In this document: positions 9,909-18,320 of the stretch, piece by piece
Layout: each line of letters starts with the position of its first letter
How positions within the stretch are numbered: position 1 is the stretch's first letter
NCBI RefSeq assembly: GCF_019468465.1
Contig: NZ_CP080519.1
Location: 3,425,001 to 3,489,000 of the forward strand
Reading direction: 5' to 3'
From: Amycolatopsis sp. DSM 110486
GTDB lineage: Bacteria > Actinomycetota > Actinomycetes > Mycobacteriales > Pseudonocardiaceae
Length of the DNA: 64,000 nucleotides
The notes under the pieces: generated by a model
The model's database searches: none
Seen by the model: only the letters and a program-made list of their open reading frames with translations
What the model was told of the DNA's origin: nothing
Translations under genes and position numbers: made by a program

Positions 9909-11132
9909 TCACCCGCTCCCGTCCATGCCCGAAGCGAGTACGCCCAGGTCATGGCCCATGCGCTCCTGCTTGGTCCGCAGGTAACGCACGTTGTGTGGCG
10001 TCTGCGTCACGGGCAGGCGCACCCGCCCGACGATGTCGAGCGCGTAGCCCTCGAGCCCGCCGTACTTGGCCGGGTTGTTCGTGATGAGCCGCATCCGGCG
10101 AACGCCGAGGTCGGTCAGGATCTGGGCCCCGATGCCGTAGCTGCGCGAATCGACCGGCAGGCCTTGCGCGAGGTTGGCCTCGACGGTGTCCAGACCCTGC
10201 TCCTGCAGCGCGTACGCGTGGATCTTGTGCGCCAGCCCGATCCCGCGGCCCTCGTGGCCACGCAGGTAGATGACCGCCCCGGCGCCCTCAGCCGCGATCT
10301 CCCGCAGCGCGTACTCCAGCTGTGCACCGCAGTCGCACCGCAGCGAGCCCAGGATGTCGCCGGTGAGGCATTCGCTGTGCACCCTGACCAGGGCACCGGC
10401 AGACGACTGCCCGGCCGCCGCGACGTCGCCGCGCACCAACGCGAGGTGCTCCGTGCCGTCGAGCACGGACCGGTACGCGACCGCGCGGAAGTCGCCGAAC
10501 GCCGTCGGCATGGCCGCGCTCGCCACGGGCTCCACCAGGCGTTCCGTCGCCCCGCGGTAGCGCACGAGGTCGGCGATCCGCAGCAACGGCAGGTCGAACC
10601 GCCGAGCGAACTCCTCCACCGCGGTGCCGCGCAACATCGACCCGTCGTCGGCCACGAGCTCGCTGATCACGCCGACGTCACCCGCGCCGGCCATCGCCAG
10701 CAGGTCGACGGCCGCCTCCGTGTGCCCGGCCCGCACCAGCACGCCGCCTTCGCGCGCCCGCAGCGGGAACACGTGGCCGGGCCGGCGCAGCTCACCGGGT
10801 TTCGTGGCCGGGTCCGCGAGCGCCCGCACGGTCGTGGTCCGGTCCGCGGCCGACACGCCCGTGCCGCTCGCCAGGTGGTCGACGCTCACCGTGAACGCCG
10901 TGCCGTGCGCGTCGGTGTTGTCCGCGACCATCTGCCGCAGCCGCAACGCGTCCGCGCGCTCGCCGGGCATCGGCGCGCAGACGATGCCCGTGGTGTGCCG
11001 CACGAGGAACGCCATCTGCTCAGCGGTCATCGTCCGCGCGGCACCGACGAGGTCACCCTCGTTCTCGCGGTCGGCGTCGTCGACGACCACGACCAGCCGG
11101 CCCTGCGCCAACGCCGCGACGGCGTGCTGCAC
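9909..11132 (-). CDS. ribBA: Bifunctional DHBP synthase / GTP cyclohydrolase II
   Basis: The 407-residue enzyme catalyses two entry steps of riboflavin synthesis. The N-terminal RibB domain (1-200) turns ribulose-5-phosphate into dihydroxybutanone phosphate: DDADRENEGDL metal-binding motif, RPGHVFPL, GHTEAAVDL. The C-terminal RibA domain opens GTP: zinc cysteines in SECLTGDILGSLRCDCG and the RGHEGRGIGL motif. Both active sites look intact. The GTG start lies 17 bases after the flavin reductase stop, so the two are probably co-transcribed. A separate ribB is at 20807, so this copy may be dedicated to the flavin needs of the catabolic cluster. Confidence 0.93.
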   Translation of the reverse strand: MQHAVAALAQGRLVVVVDDADRENEGDLVGAARTMTAEQMAFLVRHTTGIVCAPMPGERADALRLRQMVADNTDAHGTAFTVSVDHLASGTGVSAADRTTTVRALADPATKPGELRRPGHVFPLRAREGGVLVRAGHTEAAVDLLAMAGAGDVGVISELVADDGSMLRGTAVEEFARRFDLPLLRIADLVRYRGATERLVEPVASAAMPTAFGDFRAVAYRSVLDGTEHLALVRGDVAAAGQSSAGALVRVHSECLTGDILGSLRCDCGAQLEYALREIAAEGAGAVIYLRGHEGRGIGLAHKIHAYALQEQGLDTVEANLAQGLPVDSRSYGIGAQILTDLGVRRMRLITNNPAKYGGLEGYALDIVGRVRLPVTQTPHNVRYLRTKQERMGHDLGVLASGMDGSG

Positions 11133-11149
11133 TTGCTCGCCGGGCGCCC

Positions 11150-11644
11150 TCAGTCGTCTGTCCGCGTGTGGGTGCCGAAGGTGCGCGCGTGGTAGGTCAA
11201 CGGCGCGAGCGGCCGCGAGTCTGCCGCCTCCACCAGGCCGAGCGCGACCACGTGGTCACCACCTTCGATGAACTTCTCGACGGTGCACGCCACCCAGCCG
11301 GACGAGCCCGCGAGCCGCGGCAGGTCGTCCTCGAGCTCCCAGGTGACGCCGTCGAACTTGGCCATTCCCTTGCGGGCGAAGCGTTTCGCGAGCTTCGCCT
11401 GGCGGCTTTCCAACACGTTCAACCCGAAGCGCCCGGCTCGCCGCACCACCGCCAACAGGTCCGACGTGCGGTCGAGCGACACGAGCACCATCGGCGGGTC
11501 CATCGAGAGCGACGCGAACGCGCTCACCGTCGTGCCGTGCGGCCGCGTGCCGTCGAGGGCGGTCACCACCGAAACCGGGGTGCACACGCCCGACATCACT
11601 TCGCGGAACTGCTCGGCGAATGCCGGTCTGGTCACGGTTTCCAT
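11150..11644 (-). CDS. Flavin reductase domain protein (HpaC/DIM6-like)
   Basis: The 164-residue protein has the flavin reductase fold: an N-terminal helix FAEQFREVMSGV, TPVSVVTALDGTRPHGTTVSAFASLSMDPPMVLVSL (the flavin-binding T-SAF-S-S-PP pattern), then FGLNVL and a C-terminal GDHVVALGLV strand. Such enzymes use NAD(P)H to reduce free FMN or FAD for two-component monooxygenases. The ATG at 11644 gives the family N-terminus; a longer frame would cross the hairpin at 11682-11712. It sits between three luciferase-like monooxygenases and ribBA, which strongly suggests it supplies FMNH2 to those oxygenases. Confidence 0.88.
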   Translation of the reverse strand: METVTRPAFAEQFREVMSGVCTPVSVVTALDGTRPHGTTVSAFASLSMDPPMVLVSLDRTSDLLAVVRRAGRFGLNVLESRQAKLAKRFARKGMAKFDGVTWELEDDLPRLAGSSGWVACTVEKFIEGGDHVVALGLVEAADSRPLAPLTYHARTFGTHTRTDD

Positions 11645-11681
11645 CCAGCTCCAGTCCGAAAGCCCGAAGGTCCGAGAAGGT

Positions 11682-11712
11682 GCCGTGGCCCGAGCGGAAC
11701 CCGGGCCACGGC
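11682..11712 (-). terminator. Hairpin terminator after the first luciferase-like oxidoreductase
   Basis: A perfect 11-bp stem (GCCGTGGCCCG with its complement) encloses a 9-base loop between the oxidoreductase ending at 11719 and the flavin reductase starting at 11644. It suggests that transcription of the oxygenase unit largely ends here and the flavin genes have their own promoter or depend on read-through. Confidence 0.65.
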
Positions 11713-11718
11713 CCGGCC

Positions 11719-12807
11719 TCACACCCCCGCGGGCGCGCGCGAGGACATCTTGTGCAGCTGCGGCACCACCTTCTCGCCGAACAGCCGCATGCTCGCCTCC
11801 GCCTTGTCCAGCGGCAGGCCGCCGAAGCAGAACGCGGCGTTGGCCATCAACTCGCCGCCCTGCGCGCGCCGAGCGGCGTACTTCTCCACGATCTCCTCGG
11901 GTGTGCCCCAGATGTTCGCGTCGACGTACGCGCTCGCCGCCGTTTCCATGCCCGCCTCGCGGATCATGTCGGCGCCGGCCTGGTAGGCCTCGTAACCCTT
12001 CGTCTCACGCCAGTGCGAGCCGGCGAAGTCGTAGTGCTTGATCACCGACAGGAAGTAGCGCGAGATGTGCTCGTGCGCGATGCGTTTCGCCTCTTCAGGG
12101 TCTTCGTGGCAGTACACGAAGTCCTGGATCAGCGGCGCGCCCGGCTCGGTGCCGTGCTTCTCGCGGTGCAGGCCGCGCCAGCGGTCGATCGCCTCGAGGT
12201 GCTGGGCGAAGTCGTACTGCATGAACGTCATCATCTGCGCGCCCAGCTCCGCGACGGCCGGGATCGAGTCGGGCGACATCGCGACGCCGAAGATCCGGCC
12301 TTCCCACGAGTGCCCGGCCAGTCCGGGGCGGACGGTGACGCGCGGCTGCTTGTAGTACTTGCCGTCGTTCTCGACATACCCGTTCTGCAGCCCGCGGATG
12401 ATCATCGCGGCGGCCTCGTCGAAGCGCTCGCGCGACTCGTTCATGTCGACGCGGAAGCCCTCGTACTCCATCTTCGCCAGGCCGCGGCCCATGCCGAGCA
12501 GCAGGCGCCCGTTGGACATGTGGTCGAGCATGATGGCCTTCTCCACCACGCGGAGCGGGTCGTTCCAGGGCAGGATGACCGCGCCCGTGCCGAGCTTGAT
12601 CTTCGACGTGCGCCCGGCGAGGTAGGCCATGATCTGGAGGTTGTCCGGGCACATCGAGTAGTCGTCGAAGTGGTGCTCGGCCGACCAGACGGAGTCGAAG
12701 CCGTACTGCTCGCCCAGCACGCCCATCTCGAGCTCGCGCGTGAAGACCTCGTGGTCGCTGACGTCCTCGAACCAGTTCTGGAAGACCAGCAGCATTCCGA
12801 CGTCCAT
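11719..12807 (-). CDS. LLM-class (luciferase-like) flavin-dependent oxidoreductase 1
   Basis: The 362-residue protein has a bacterial-luciferase-like TIM barrel: GEQYGFDSVWSAEHHF (second strand-helix, the W-AEHHF hallmark), KIKLGTGAVILPWNDPLRV-E, NGRLLLGMGRGL and a C-terminal GTPEEIVEKY helix. Members bind reduced FMN or F420 and carry out monooxygenation, including Baeyer-Villiger and desulfonation reactions. A strong RBS (AAGGAG) precedes the ATG. It is the furthest downstream gene of an eight-gene minus-strand cluster, and a hairpin follows it. The adjacent flavin reductase suggests FMNH2 rather than F420 as cofactor. Substrate unknown. Confidence 0.88.
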   Translation of the reverse strand: MDVGMLLVFQNWFEDVSDHEVFTRELEMGVLGEQYGFDSVWSAEHHFDDYSMCPDNLQIMAYLAGRTSKIKLGTGAVILPWNDPLRVVEKAIMLDHMSNGRLLLGMGRGLAKMEYEGFRVDMNESRERFDEAAAMIIRGLQNGYVENDGKYYKQPRVTVRPGLAGHSWEGRIFGVAMSPDSIPAVAELGAQMMTFMQYDFAQHLEAIDRWRGLHREKHGTEPGAPLIQDFVYCHEDPEEAKRIAHEHISRYFLSVIKHYDFAGSHWRETKGYEAYQAGADMIREAGMETAASAYVDANIWGTPEEIVEKYAARRAQGGELMANAAFCFGGLPLDKAEASMRLFGEKVVPQLHKMSSRAPAGV

Positions 12808-12956
12808 GGGTGGTTCTCCTTCTTCGTGGGGGTGGTCGGTGTTCTCCGTCTACGGGTGGGGCGTGCCCTGGTTCGTTTTCCGACGCTAACCAGGACCGGG
12901 CGCGGGAAGAACGCTCTTCACGTGCGGCTGTTGGAGGTCCACACAAAACGCGCGGG

Positions 12957-13670
12957 TCAGCCGCCGCCGAATGTGGCGAGCAGACCGCCGTCGACGGGCA
13001 CGGTCGCGCCCGTCATGTACGTCGAGCGCGCCACGGCCACGATGACCTCGGCGATCTCGGCCGTCGTCCCGATGCGTCCGGCGGGAATCTTGTCGACGAT
13101 GCTCTTGCGGGCCCGATCGCTGAGCCCCGCGGTCATGTCGGTGTCCACAAAGCCCGGGACCACGAGGTTCACGCGCACACCTCGCGGAGCGAGCTCCACG
13201 GCGAGCACCTGCGTCAGCCCCGACAGCCCCGCCTTCGCCGAGCCGTACGCGACGTCGCCGGGAAAACCACGCAACCCGACGACCGCGCCGACGTTGACGA
13301 TCGCCGAACCGCGCGCCAGTTTGGGCACCACCGCGCGGCAGACCTCGAACGCGCCGGTGAGGTTCGTGGCGAGCACCTCGTCCCACGCGGATCTGGCGAG
13401 CGCGTCGATGCGGCGGCCGCGGTGCACGCCGGCGCTGTTGACCACCACGTCGATCGAGCCGAACCGCTCGGTCACGGCCTCGACGCAGCGGTGGATCGAG
13501 TCCTCGTCGGTCACGTCGCCCTTGACCTCGAGCACGCGGTTCGGCACCGCCGGCGGCGAGGAGCCGGCCGAACGCGCCAGCGACGCCACGTTGTCACCCG
13601 CGGCGGCGACGTGGTCGACGACGGCGCGGCCGATTCCGCGCGAACCGCCGGTGACGAGCCAGGTGGTCAT
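12957..13670 (-). CDS. Short-chain dehydrogenase/reductase lacking the catalytic serine
   Basis: The 237-residue FabG-like SDR has an intact nucleotide site (TGGSRGIG, residues 7-14; GDVTD; NSAG) and the YxxxK pair (Tyr142, Lys146). At the position of the catalytic serine, 13 residues before the tyrosine, it has Ala129 (VGAVVG; codon at 13284-13286), so a normal SDR mechanism is impaired or the substrate is held differently. Lack of a basic residue after the glycine motif leaves NADH or NADPH undecided. The ATG overlaps the upstream hydrolase stop as ATGA, so the two are translationally coupled. It probably acts on an alcohol or ketone of the cluster's pathway, if still active. Confidence 0.85.
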   Translation of the reverse strand: MTTWLVTGGSRGIGRAVVDHVAAAGDNVASLARSAGSSPPAVPNRVLEVKGDVTDEDSIHRCVEAVTERFGSIDVVVNSAGVHRGRRIDALARSAWDEVLATNLTGAFEVCRAVVPKLARGSAIVNVGAVVGLRGFPGDVAYGSAKAGLSGLTQVLAVELAPRGVRVNLVVPGFVDTDMTAGLSDRARKSIVDKIPAGRIGTTAEIAEVIVAVARSTYMTGATVPVDGGLLATFGGG

Positions 13671-14467
13671 CGGTTCAGGAAGCCGGTGAGCTCGGCGAGG
13701 TAGGTGTCGCGGTCCTCCAGGAACGGCGCGTGGCCGGCGTTGGGGAATTCCACAAGCCGCGCGTCGGAGCACAGGTCACGCGCGGCTTCGGCGCCGGAGA
13801 AGGGCACGAAGGCGTCCTTGCGCCCGTGCAGGAACAGCACGGGAACGCCGAGCCCGCCGAGGATCTTGCGCTGGTCGAGCTCGGCCAAGTCCAGCAGGGA
13901 TTCGTCGCCGATCGGGCCCATCTCCATGAACATCCCCCACAGCCAGGTGAGCGTGTCGGCCGTTTGCGGCTCGGCGCACACGGCTTCGGCGACGCCCTTG
14001 AACGTGTTCGCGCGGTCAGCCGCGGCCGCACCCAGCACGGCCTTCACGTCGTCGACCCCACCGCCGTGCGGCCAGTCCGAAGTGGACGTGTAACGGGGGG
14101 TGGCGCCACCGGTCAAGACCAACCCCGAGCAGTTCGAGCCCAGCTTCGCGGCCGCGTCGACGGCGACCGCGCCGCCGAGCGACCAGCCGTTGACCACGGG
14201 CGCACGCAGGCCGAGGTGCTCCACGAGCCGCACGACGTCGGAGCCGAGCGCGGAGATCGTGACGTCGGAGAAATCGTTGTCCGAGCGGCCGCACGCGCGC
14301 TGGTCCAGCAGCACGACCTCGTTACCGTTGGCGCGCAAGGCCGGCGCGGTCGTGTCCCAGCAGCGTGCGGTCGCGCCCCAGCCGTGGATCAGCACGATCG
14401 GGCGGCCCGAGCCCCGGTGGCGCTCGAAGTACACCCGCCGGCCGTCTTCGACCTCTAGGTAGCCCAT
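13667..14467 (-). CDS. Alpha/beta hydrolase
   Basis: The 266-residue hydrolase has a complete triad: the nucleophile elbow NGWSLGG, the acid in HGRKDAFVPF and the histidine in NAGHAPF. The oxyanion motif HGWG follows strand beta-3. There is no signal peptide or membrane segment, so it is cytoplasmic. Its family includes C-C bond hydrolases, lactonases and cofactor-free haloperoxidase-like esterases. Set among flavin monooxygenases and a CoA ligase, a role in opening a lactone or ester made by Baeyer-Villiger oxygenation is plausible but inferred. The stop overlaps the SDR start. The ATG at 14467 gives the usual N-terminus (MGYLEVEDGRRVYFE). Confidence 0.87.
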   Translation of the reverse strand: MGYLEVEDGRRVYFERHRGSGRPIVLIHGWGATARCWDTTAPALRANGNEVVLLDQRACGRSDNDFSDVTISALGSDVVRLVEHLGLRAPVVNGWSLGGAVAVDAAAKLGSNCSGLVLTGGATPRYTSTSDWPHGGGVDDVKAVLGAAAADRANTFKGVAEAVCAEPQTADTLTWLWGMFMEMGPIGDESLLDLAELDQRKILGGLGVPVLFLHGRKDAFVPFSGAEAARDLCSDARLVEFPNAGHAPFLEDRDTYLAELTGFLNR

Positions 14468-14495
14468 GGGATCTCGCCTCTCTCCTCGATGAAAC

Positions 14496-15614
14496 TCAAT
14501 GGATGGCAGCGACTTCTGCGCGCAACGCCCGCGGCACGACCGGCGGCCGGTCGCGGAAGCGGGGCAGCACGTGCTCGGCGAACAGTTCCAGCGAGTGCAG
14601 CACCTTTTCGTGCGCGAGGCCACCGATGCGCATCCAGCAGATGAGGTGCTGCAGCCCGGTTTCCTCGTACAGCGTCTCGATCTCGGCGACCAGCCCCGCC
14701 GGGTCACCCACGTAGACCACGCCGCTCTCCCGCAGCCCGTCGAGCGTCGGCCCGCCCGCTTCCTCCGACGCGGCAACGAGTTCCGCGTAACGCTCGTAGG
14801 TATGCGGTGCCCGGGGCCCGCTCGGCACGAGGTCGAGCACGTGGCGGTAGTACCAGGACAGCGGTTCGGCGACGTTCGCCAGTGCTTCCTCGGTGGTGTC
14901 GGCGAGGTGGACCTGCCAGTTCATCGGGAAGTCGAGCGACAGCGGGTCGCGGCCGCCGGTGATGAGCGAACGCTTGATGTCCACCACCAGCCGGTTCAGC
15001 TCCGGCAACGTCATCAACGTCGGCGTCACCAGCAGGTTGTACCCCTGCGCGGCCGCCAGGTGGAACGTCTCGGGGCTGATCGACGCGACGTAGATCGGCG
15101 GGGTCGGGCGCTGCACCGGCGTGGGCCGGCAGTCGACCTCGGTCAGGTCGAAGTGCTTGCCGTGAAAGGAGAACGGCTCGCCCGCGCGCTTGCTCCACAG
15201 GCCGCGCACGATTTCCAGCGCCTCGTCGAACACCTCGCGGCTCACGTCCTGGCGGTCGCCGACGCCCATGTTGTGGAACTCGCCCGGCTGGTAGCCGCGG
15301 CCGGCGCCGAAATCGAGCCGACCGTTCGACAGCACGTCGACCATCGCGTAGTCCTCGGCCACGCGCACCGGCCAATCGAAGGTCAGGTTGCTGACGGCGA
15401 TGCCGATGCGCATCCGGCTCGTGCGCTCGGCCACCGCGGCGGCCGCGACCTGCGGCGACGGCATCGAGCCGTAGTCGCTGCCGTGGTGCTCGGCGAGCCA
15501 CACCTCGTCGAACCCGAGCTGCTCGGCGTACGCGATCTGCGCGAGCATCTCCTCGTACGCGCGGCGGAAGTCGTGGTCGCGGCACTCGAGGACATAGAAG
15601 ACGCCGAACTTCAT
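14496..15614 (-). CDS. LLM-class flavin-dependent oxidoreductase 2
   Basis: This 372-residue luciferase-like protein has MKFGVFYVLE as the first barrel strand, GFDEVWLAEHHGSDYGSMPSP, RMRIGIAVSNL, SNGRLDFGAGRGYQPGEF, and a C-terminal YVGDPAGLVAEIE helix. The GAGRGYQP-EF phosphate-binding loop is typical of FMN-dependent members. The ATG overlaps the ligase stop (ATGA), so it is translationally coupled to the CoA ligase. It is clearly diverged from the two other luciferase-like proteins of the cluster, so the three may act on different intermediates or form mixed complexes, as LuxAB does. The substrate is unknown. Confidence 0.88.
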   Translation of the reverse strand: MKFGVFYVLECRDHDFRRAYEEMLAQIAYAEQLGFDEVWLAEHHGSDYGSMPSPQVAAAAVAERTSRMRIGIAVSNLTFDWPVRVAEDYAMVDVLSNGRLDFGAGRGYQPGEFHNMGVGDRQDVSREVFDEALEIVRGLWSKRAGEPFSFHGKHFDLTEVDCRPTPVQRPTPPIYVASISPETFHLAAAQGYNLLVTPTLMTLPELNRLVVDIKRSLITGGRDPLSLDFPMNWQVHLADTTEEALANVAEPLSWYYRHVLDLVPSGPRAPHTYERYAELVAASEEAGGPTLDGLRESGVVYVGDPAGLVAEIETLYEETGLQHLICWMRIGGLAHEKVLHSLELFAEHVLPRFRDRPPVVPRALRAEVAAIH

Positions 15615-17182
15615 CCGGCACCCCCCGCGGCCACTTTCGCGCGCAGCACCTTCTTGTCGATCTTGCCGACGCTCGTGCGCGGCAGTTCCCCGACCACGAG
15701 CACGCCCTCGGGCAGCCACCAGCGCGGCACGCGTTCACGCAGGTCAGCGAGGATTTCCGCCGACGTGTCCGCACGGCCGGGTTCGAGCACGACGAGCGCG
15801 TACGGCCGTTCCTGCCAACGCTCGTGCGCAACGGCGACCACAGCGGCCTCGGCCACGGCGGGGTTGGCCGTGAGCGCCTGCTCCAGCGCGACGGAACTGA
15901 TCCACTCACCACCGCTCTTGATCAGGTCCTTGGCGCGGTCGACGATTTCCAGGTACCCGTCGGCGTCGATGGTCGCGATGTCACCGGTGCGCAGCCAGCC
16001 GTCGGCGAAGCTGTCCGGGTGCTCGTCGCGGAAGTACTGCGTGGCGACCCACGGCCCGCGGATCAGCAGCTCACCGCGCGAAACGCCGTCGTGGGGCCGG
16101 TCGGTGCCGTCTTCGCCGACGAGCCGCCAGCGCAGGCCGGGCAGCAGCCGGCCCTGCTTGCGGACGCTGCGGCGCCGTTCGGCCGGATCCGTCACGGTCG
16201 GCAGCGGCCGCGAGAACGTGCCCATCGGCGAGATCTCCGTCATCCCCCAGCCCTGGAACGACGGGATGCCGAGCTCGTCGAGGGCGCGCAGCAGCTCGTC
16301 GTCCGGGGGCGAGCCGCCGAGCACGAGCGCGCGCAGACTGCTCAGATCGGCGCCGGTCGCGGCGACGTGACGGACGAGGTCGGCCGCGACGGTCGGCACC
16401 ATGCCCGTGTAGGTCACGCGCTCGGCCTCGACGATTTTCGCGATCTCGGCCGGCACCGGGTGGGGACCGGGCAGCACCTGCTTCGCGCCCGTCATGAGCG
16501 CGGCGAACGGGATGCCCCACGCGTTGGCGTGGAACATCGGCACGACGTGGAGCACGGTGTCGCGCTCGCTGATCGCGTGGCCGTCGGCGAGGCAGGCGGC
16601 GAAGGTGTGCAGGTAGAGCGACCGGTGCGAGTAGCCGACGCCCTTCGGCGGGCCCGTGGTGCCGGAGGTGTAGCAGAGCGCGGCGAGATCGTTTTCGTCG
16701 ATCTGCGGCGAGTTCTCGAAGGGCAGCCCCTCGGATACGAGGTCCTCGTAGGTGAGTACCCCAGGCGCGGAGCCGTCGGTGGCGACAACGAGCATCGCCG
16801 GCCGCTCCGCCCGCGCCACCTCCAGCCGGGGCAGCAGCGACAGATCGGCGAACACCACGACGTCCTCGGCGTGGCCCAGCACGTACGCGATCTCCGTCGG
16901 CTCGAGCCGCAGGTTCACCGTGTGCAGCACGGCGCCCGCGAGCGGCACGGCGAAGTACAGCTCGAGGTGGCGGTGGTGGTTCCAGGCGAGGGTGGCGACC
17001 CGGTCACCGGGCCGCACCCCCAGCCTGACCAGGGCGCCGGCGAGCGCGACGACGCGTTGGTGGAAATCCCGGTTGGTGTACCGGTGCGTCTCGGCACCGC
17101 CGCCGTACTCCACGATCTCCTGGGCGGGGAAGAACTCCCGCGCGCGGTGCAGGAGGTCGGTGAACACGAGCGGCTGGTTCAC
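15611..17182 (-). CDS. Acyl-CoA synthetase (AMP-binding, fatty-acid/organic-acid-CoA ligase)
   Basis: The 523-residue ligase activates a carboxylic acid through an acyl-adenylate to its CoA thioester. Motifs in order: the P-loop YTSGTTGPPKG (about 168-178), WGMTE (about 312), the hinge D-AKDLIKSGGEWIS (about 415-430) and the C-terminal catalytic lysine in PRTSVGKIDKK (about 505). The pattern resembles medium-chain or branched organic acid ligases. The GTG start at 17182 overlaps the stop of the upstream oxidoreductase, and its own stop overlaps the next gene, so three genes are translationally linked. It probably channels the oxygenation product into CoA-dependent degradation. Confidence 0.9.
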   Translation of the reverse strand: MNQPLVFTDLLHRAREFFPAQEIVEYGGGAETHRYTNRDFHQRVVALAGALVRLGVRPGDRVATLAWNHHRHLELYFAVPLAGAVLHTVNLRLEPTEIAYVLGHAEDVVVFADLSLLPRLEVARAERPAMLVVATDGSAPGVLTYEDLVSEGLPFENSPQIDENDLAALCYTSGTTGPPKGVGYSHRSLYLHTFAACLADGHAISERDTVLHVVPMFHANAWGIPFAALMTGAKQVLPGPHPVPAEIAKIVEAERVTYTGMVPTVAADLVRHVAATGADLSSLRALVLGGSPPDDELLRALDELGIPSFQGWGMTEISPMGTFSRPLPTVTDPAERRRSVRKQGRLLPGLRWRLVGEDGTDRPHDGVSRGELLIRGPWVATQYFRDEHPDSFADGWLRTGDIATIDADGYLEIVDRAKDLIKSGGEWISSVALEQALTANPAVAEAAVVAVAHERWQERPYALVVLEPGRADTSAEILADLRERVPRWWLPEGVLVVGELPRTSVGKIDKKVLRAKVAAGGAG

Positions 17183-18216
17183 CCCGCCACCCCCGCCTTC
17201 TCGCCCAGCCGCTCCCGAACCTGCGGCACGACCTTCGTGGCCAGCAGCTCGATGCGCGCCGAACCGCTGTCCACCGGCTCGCCGGGCAGCTGCGCCCAGA
17301 AGTGCACGTCCTTGATCTGCGGCTTGTCCTTCAGCAGCGCCGTCAGCTCGTCGACGGCCGTGGCCACGTCCCACAGCTGGAACGCGCCACCTTCGACGAT
17401 CTGGTCCGCGTTCTCGAACTTCGGCACCACGTCGGGCGGGCCGAAGGCGCCCCACTCGATGTAGTTGTTGAGCTGGTACAACGCGTACTGCCCGATCCGC
17501 GCCCACTCGCGCTCCGGGTCCTCGGCGATCACAGCCCACTGGCCGGCGAAGATCTGGCCGTCGGCCGAGGACCTGCCCACGCGGTCCATCGCGTCCAAAT
17601 AGGACTGCTGGTGCACGTTCTGGGTGCTGAGGAACCCGTCGGAGATGCGGGCCGCGCGCTCGATCGCCGGGTCGGCCATCGCGCCCACGAGCAGCTTCGG
17701 GAGGACCTCCGGCTTCGGCGTGATCCGCACCGACGGCAGCGAGAACCGCTTGCCCTCGAATGGTTTCTCCTCACCCGACCACGCCTGGCGGATCACCGCC
17801 ACGCTCTCTTCGAGCAGGCTCGGCCGGTGCTTGAGGTTGCGGTCGAACGCCGCGAACTCCGGCGCCCAGTAACCCTGGCCGAGCCCGAGGTCGAAGCGGC
17901 CGCCGGTGAGCAGCGACAGCGTCGCGGCGTCCTCGGCGAGGCGCACGGGGTTGTGCAGCGGCGCGATCACGAGGTTCGTGCCGATGCGCATGGTCTTCGT
18001 GCGCTCGCCGATCGCCGCGGCCAACGTGTACGGCGAGGGCGTGTAGCCGTCCTCGCAGAAGTGGTGCTCGGTCAGCCAGACCGAGCCGATCCCGACGCTC
18101 TCCGCCCACGCGAGCTGGTCCAGCGCTTCGCGGTACAGCGTGGAAAAGGGCCGGAACCACTGCTCGGGGTTGCGGAAGTCGTACCAGAGCCCGAAATTGA
18201 CGCTTTGCTCGGTCAC
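17179..18216 (-). CDS. LLM-class flavin-dependent oxidoreductase 3
   Basis: The 345-residue protein is the third luciferase-like member: VNFGLWYDFRNP, VGIGSVWLTEHHF, MRIGTNLVIAPLHNPVRLAEDAA, GGRFDLGLGQGYWAPEF, and the C-terminal LLATKVVPQVRERLGE. The GTG start has a good RBS (AAGGAG). About 100 bases separate it from the APH gene upstream, so it may start a sub-operon (oxidoreductase 3, ligase, oxidoreductase 2, hydrolase, SDR, oxidoreductase 1). Its C-terminus (LLATKVVPQVRERL) resembles the C-termini of the other two, suggesting a common origin. Substrate unknown. Confidence 0.88.
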   Translation of the reverse strand: MTEQSVNFGLWYDFRNPEQWFRPFSTLYREALDQLAWAESVGIGSVWLTEHHFCEDGYTPSPYTLAAAIGERTKTMRIGTNLVIAPLHNPVRLAEDAATLSLLTGGRFDLGLGQGYWAPEFAAFDRNLKHRPSLLEESVAVIRQAWSGEEKPFEGKRFSLPSVRITPKPEVLPKLLVGAMADPAIERAARISDGFLSTQNVHQQSYLDAMDRVGRSSADGQIFAGQWAVIAEDPEREWARIGQYALYQLNNYIEWGAFGPPDVVPKFENADQIVEGGAFQLWDVATAVDELTALLKDKPQIKDVHFWAQLPGEPVDSGSARIELLATKVVPQVRERLGEKAGVAG

Positions 18217-18320
18217 GCCGTCTCCTTTGTCGACGTAGCGGCTGGTTGTCTCCCACCGTGCTCAGCCGGCCGGCGGCAGGCCAGCCCCGATCGCGCGGGC
18301 CGTTGTGGCTCGCTCCAACG

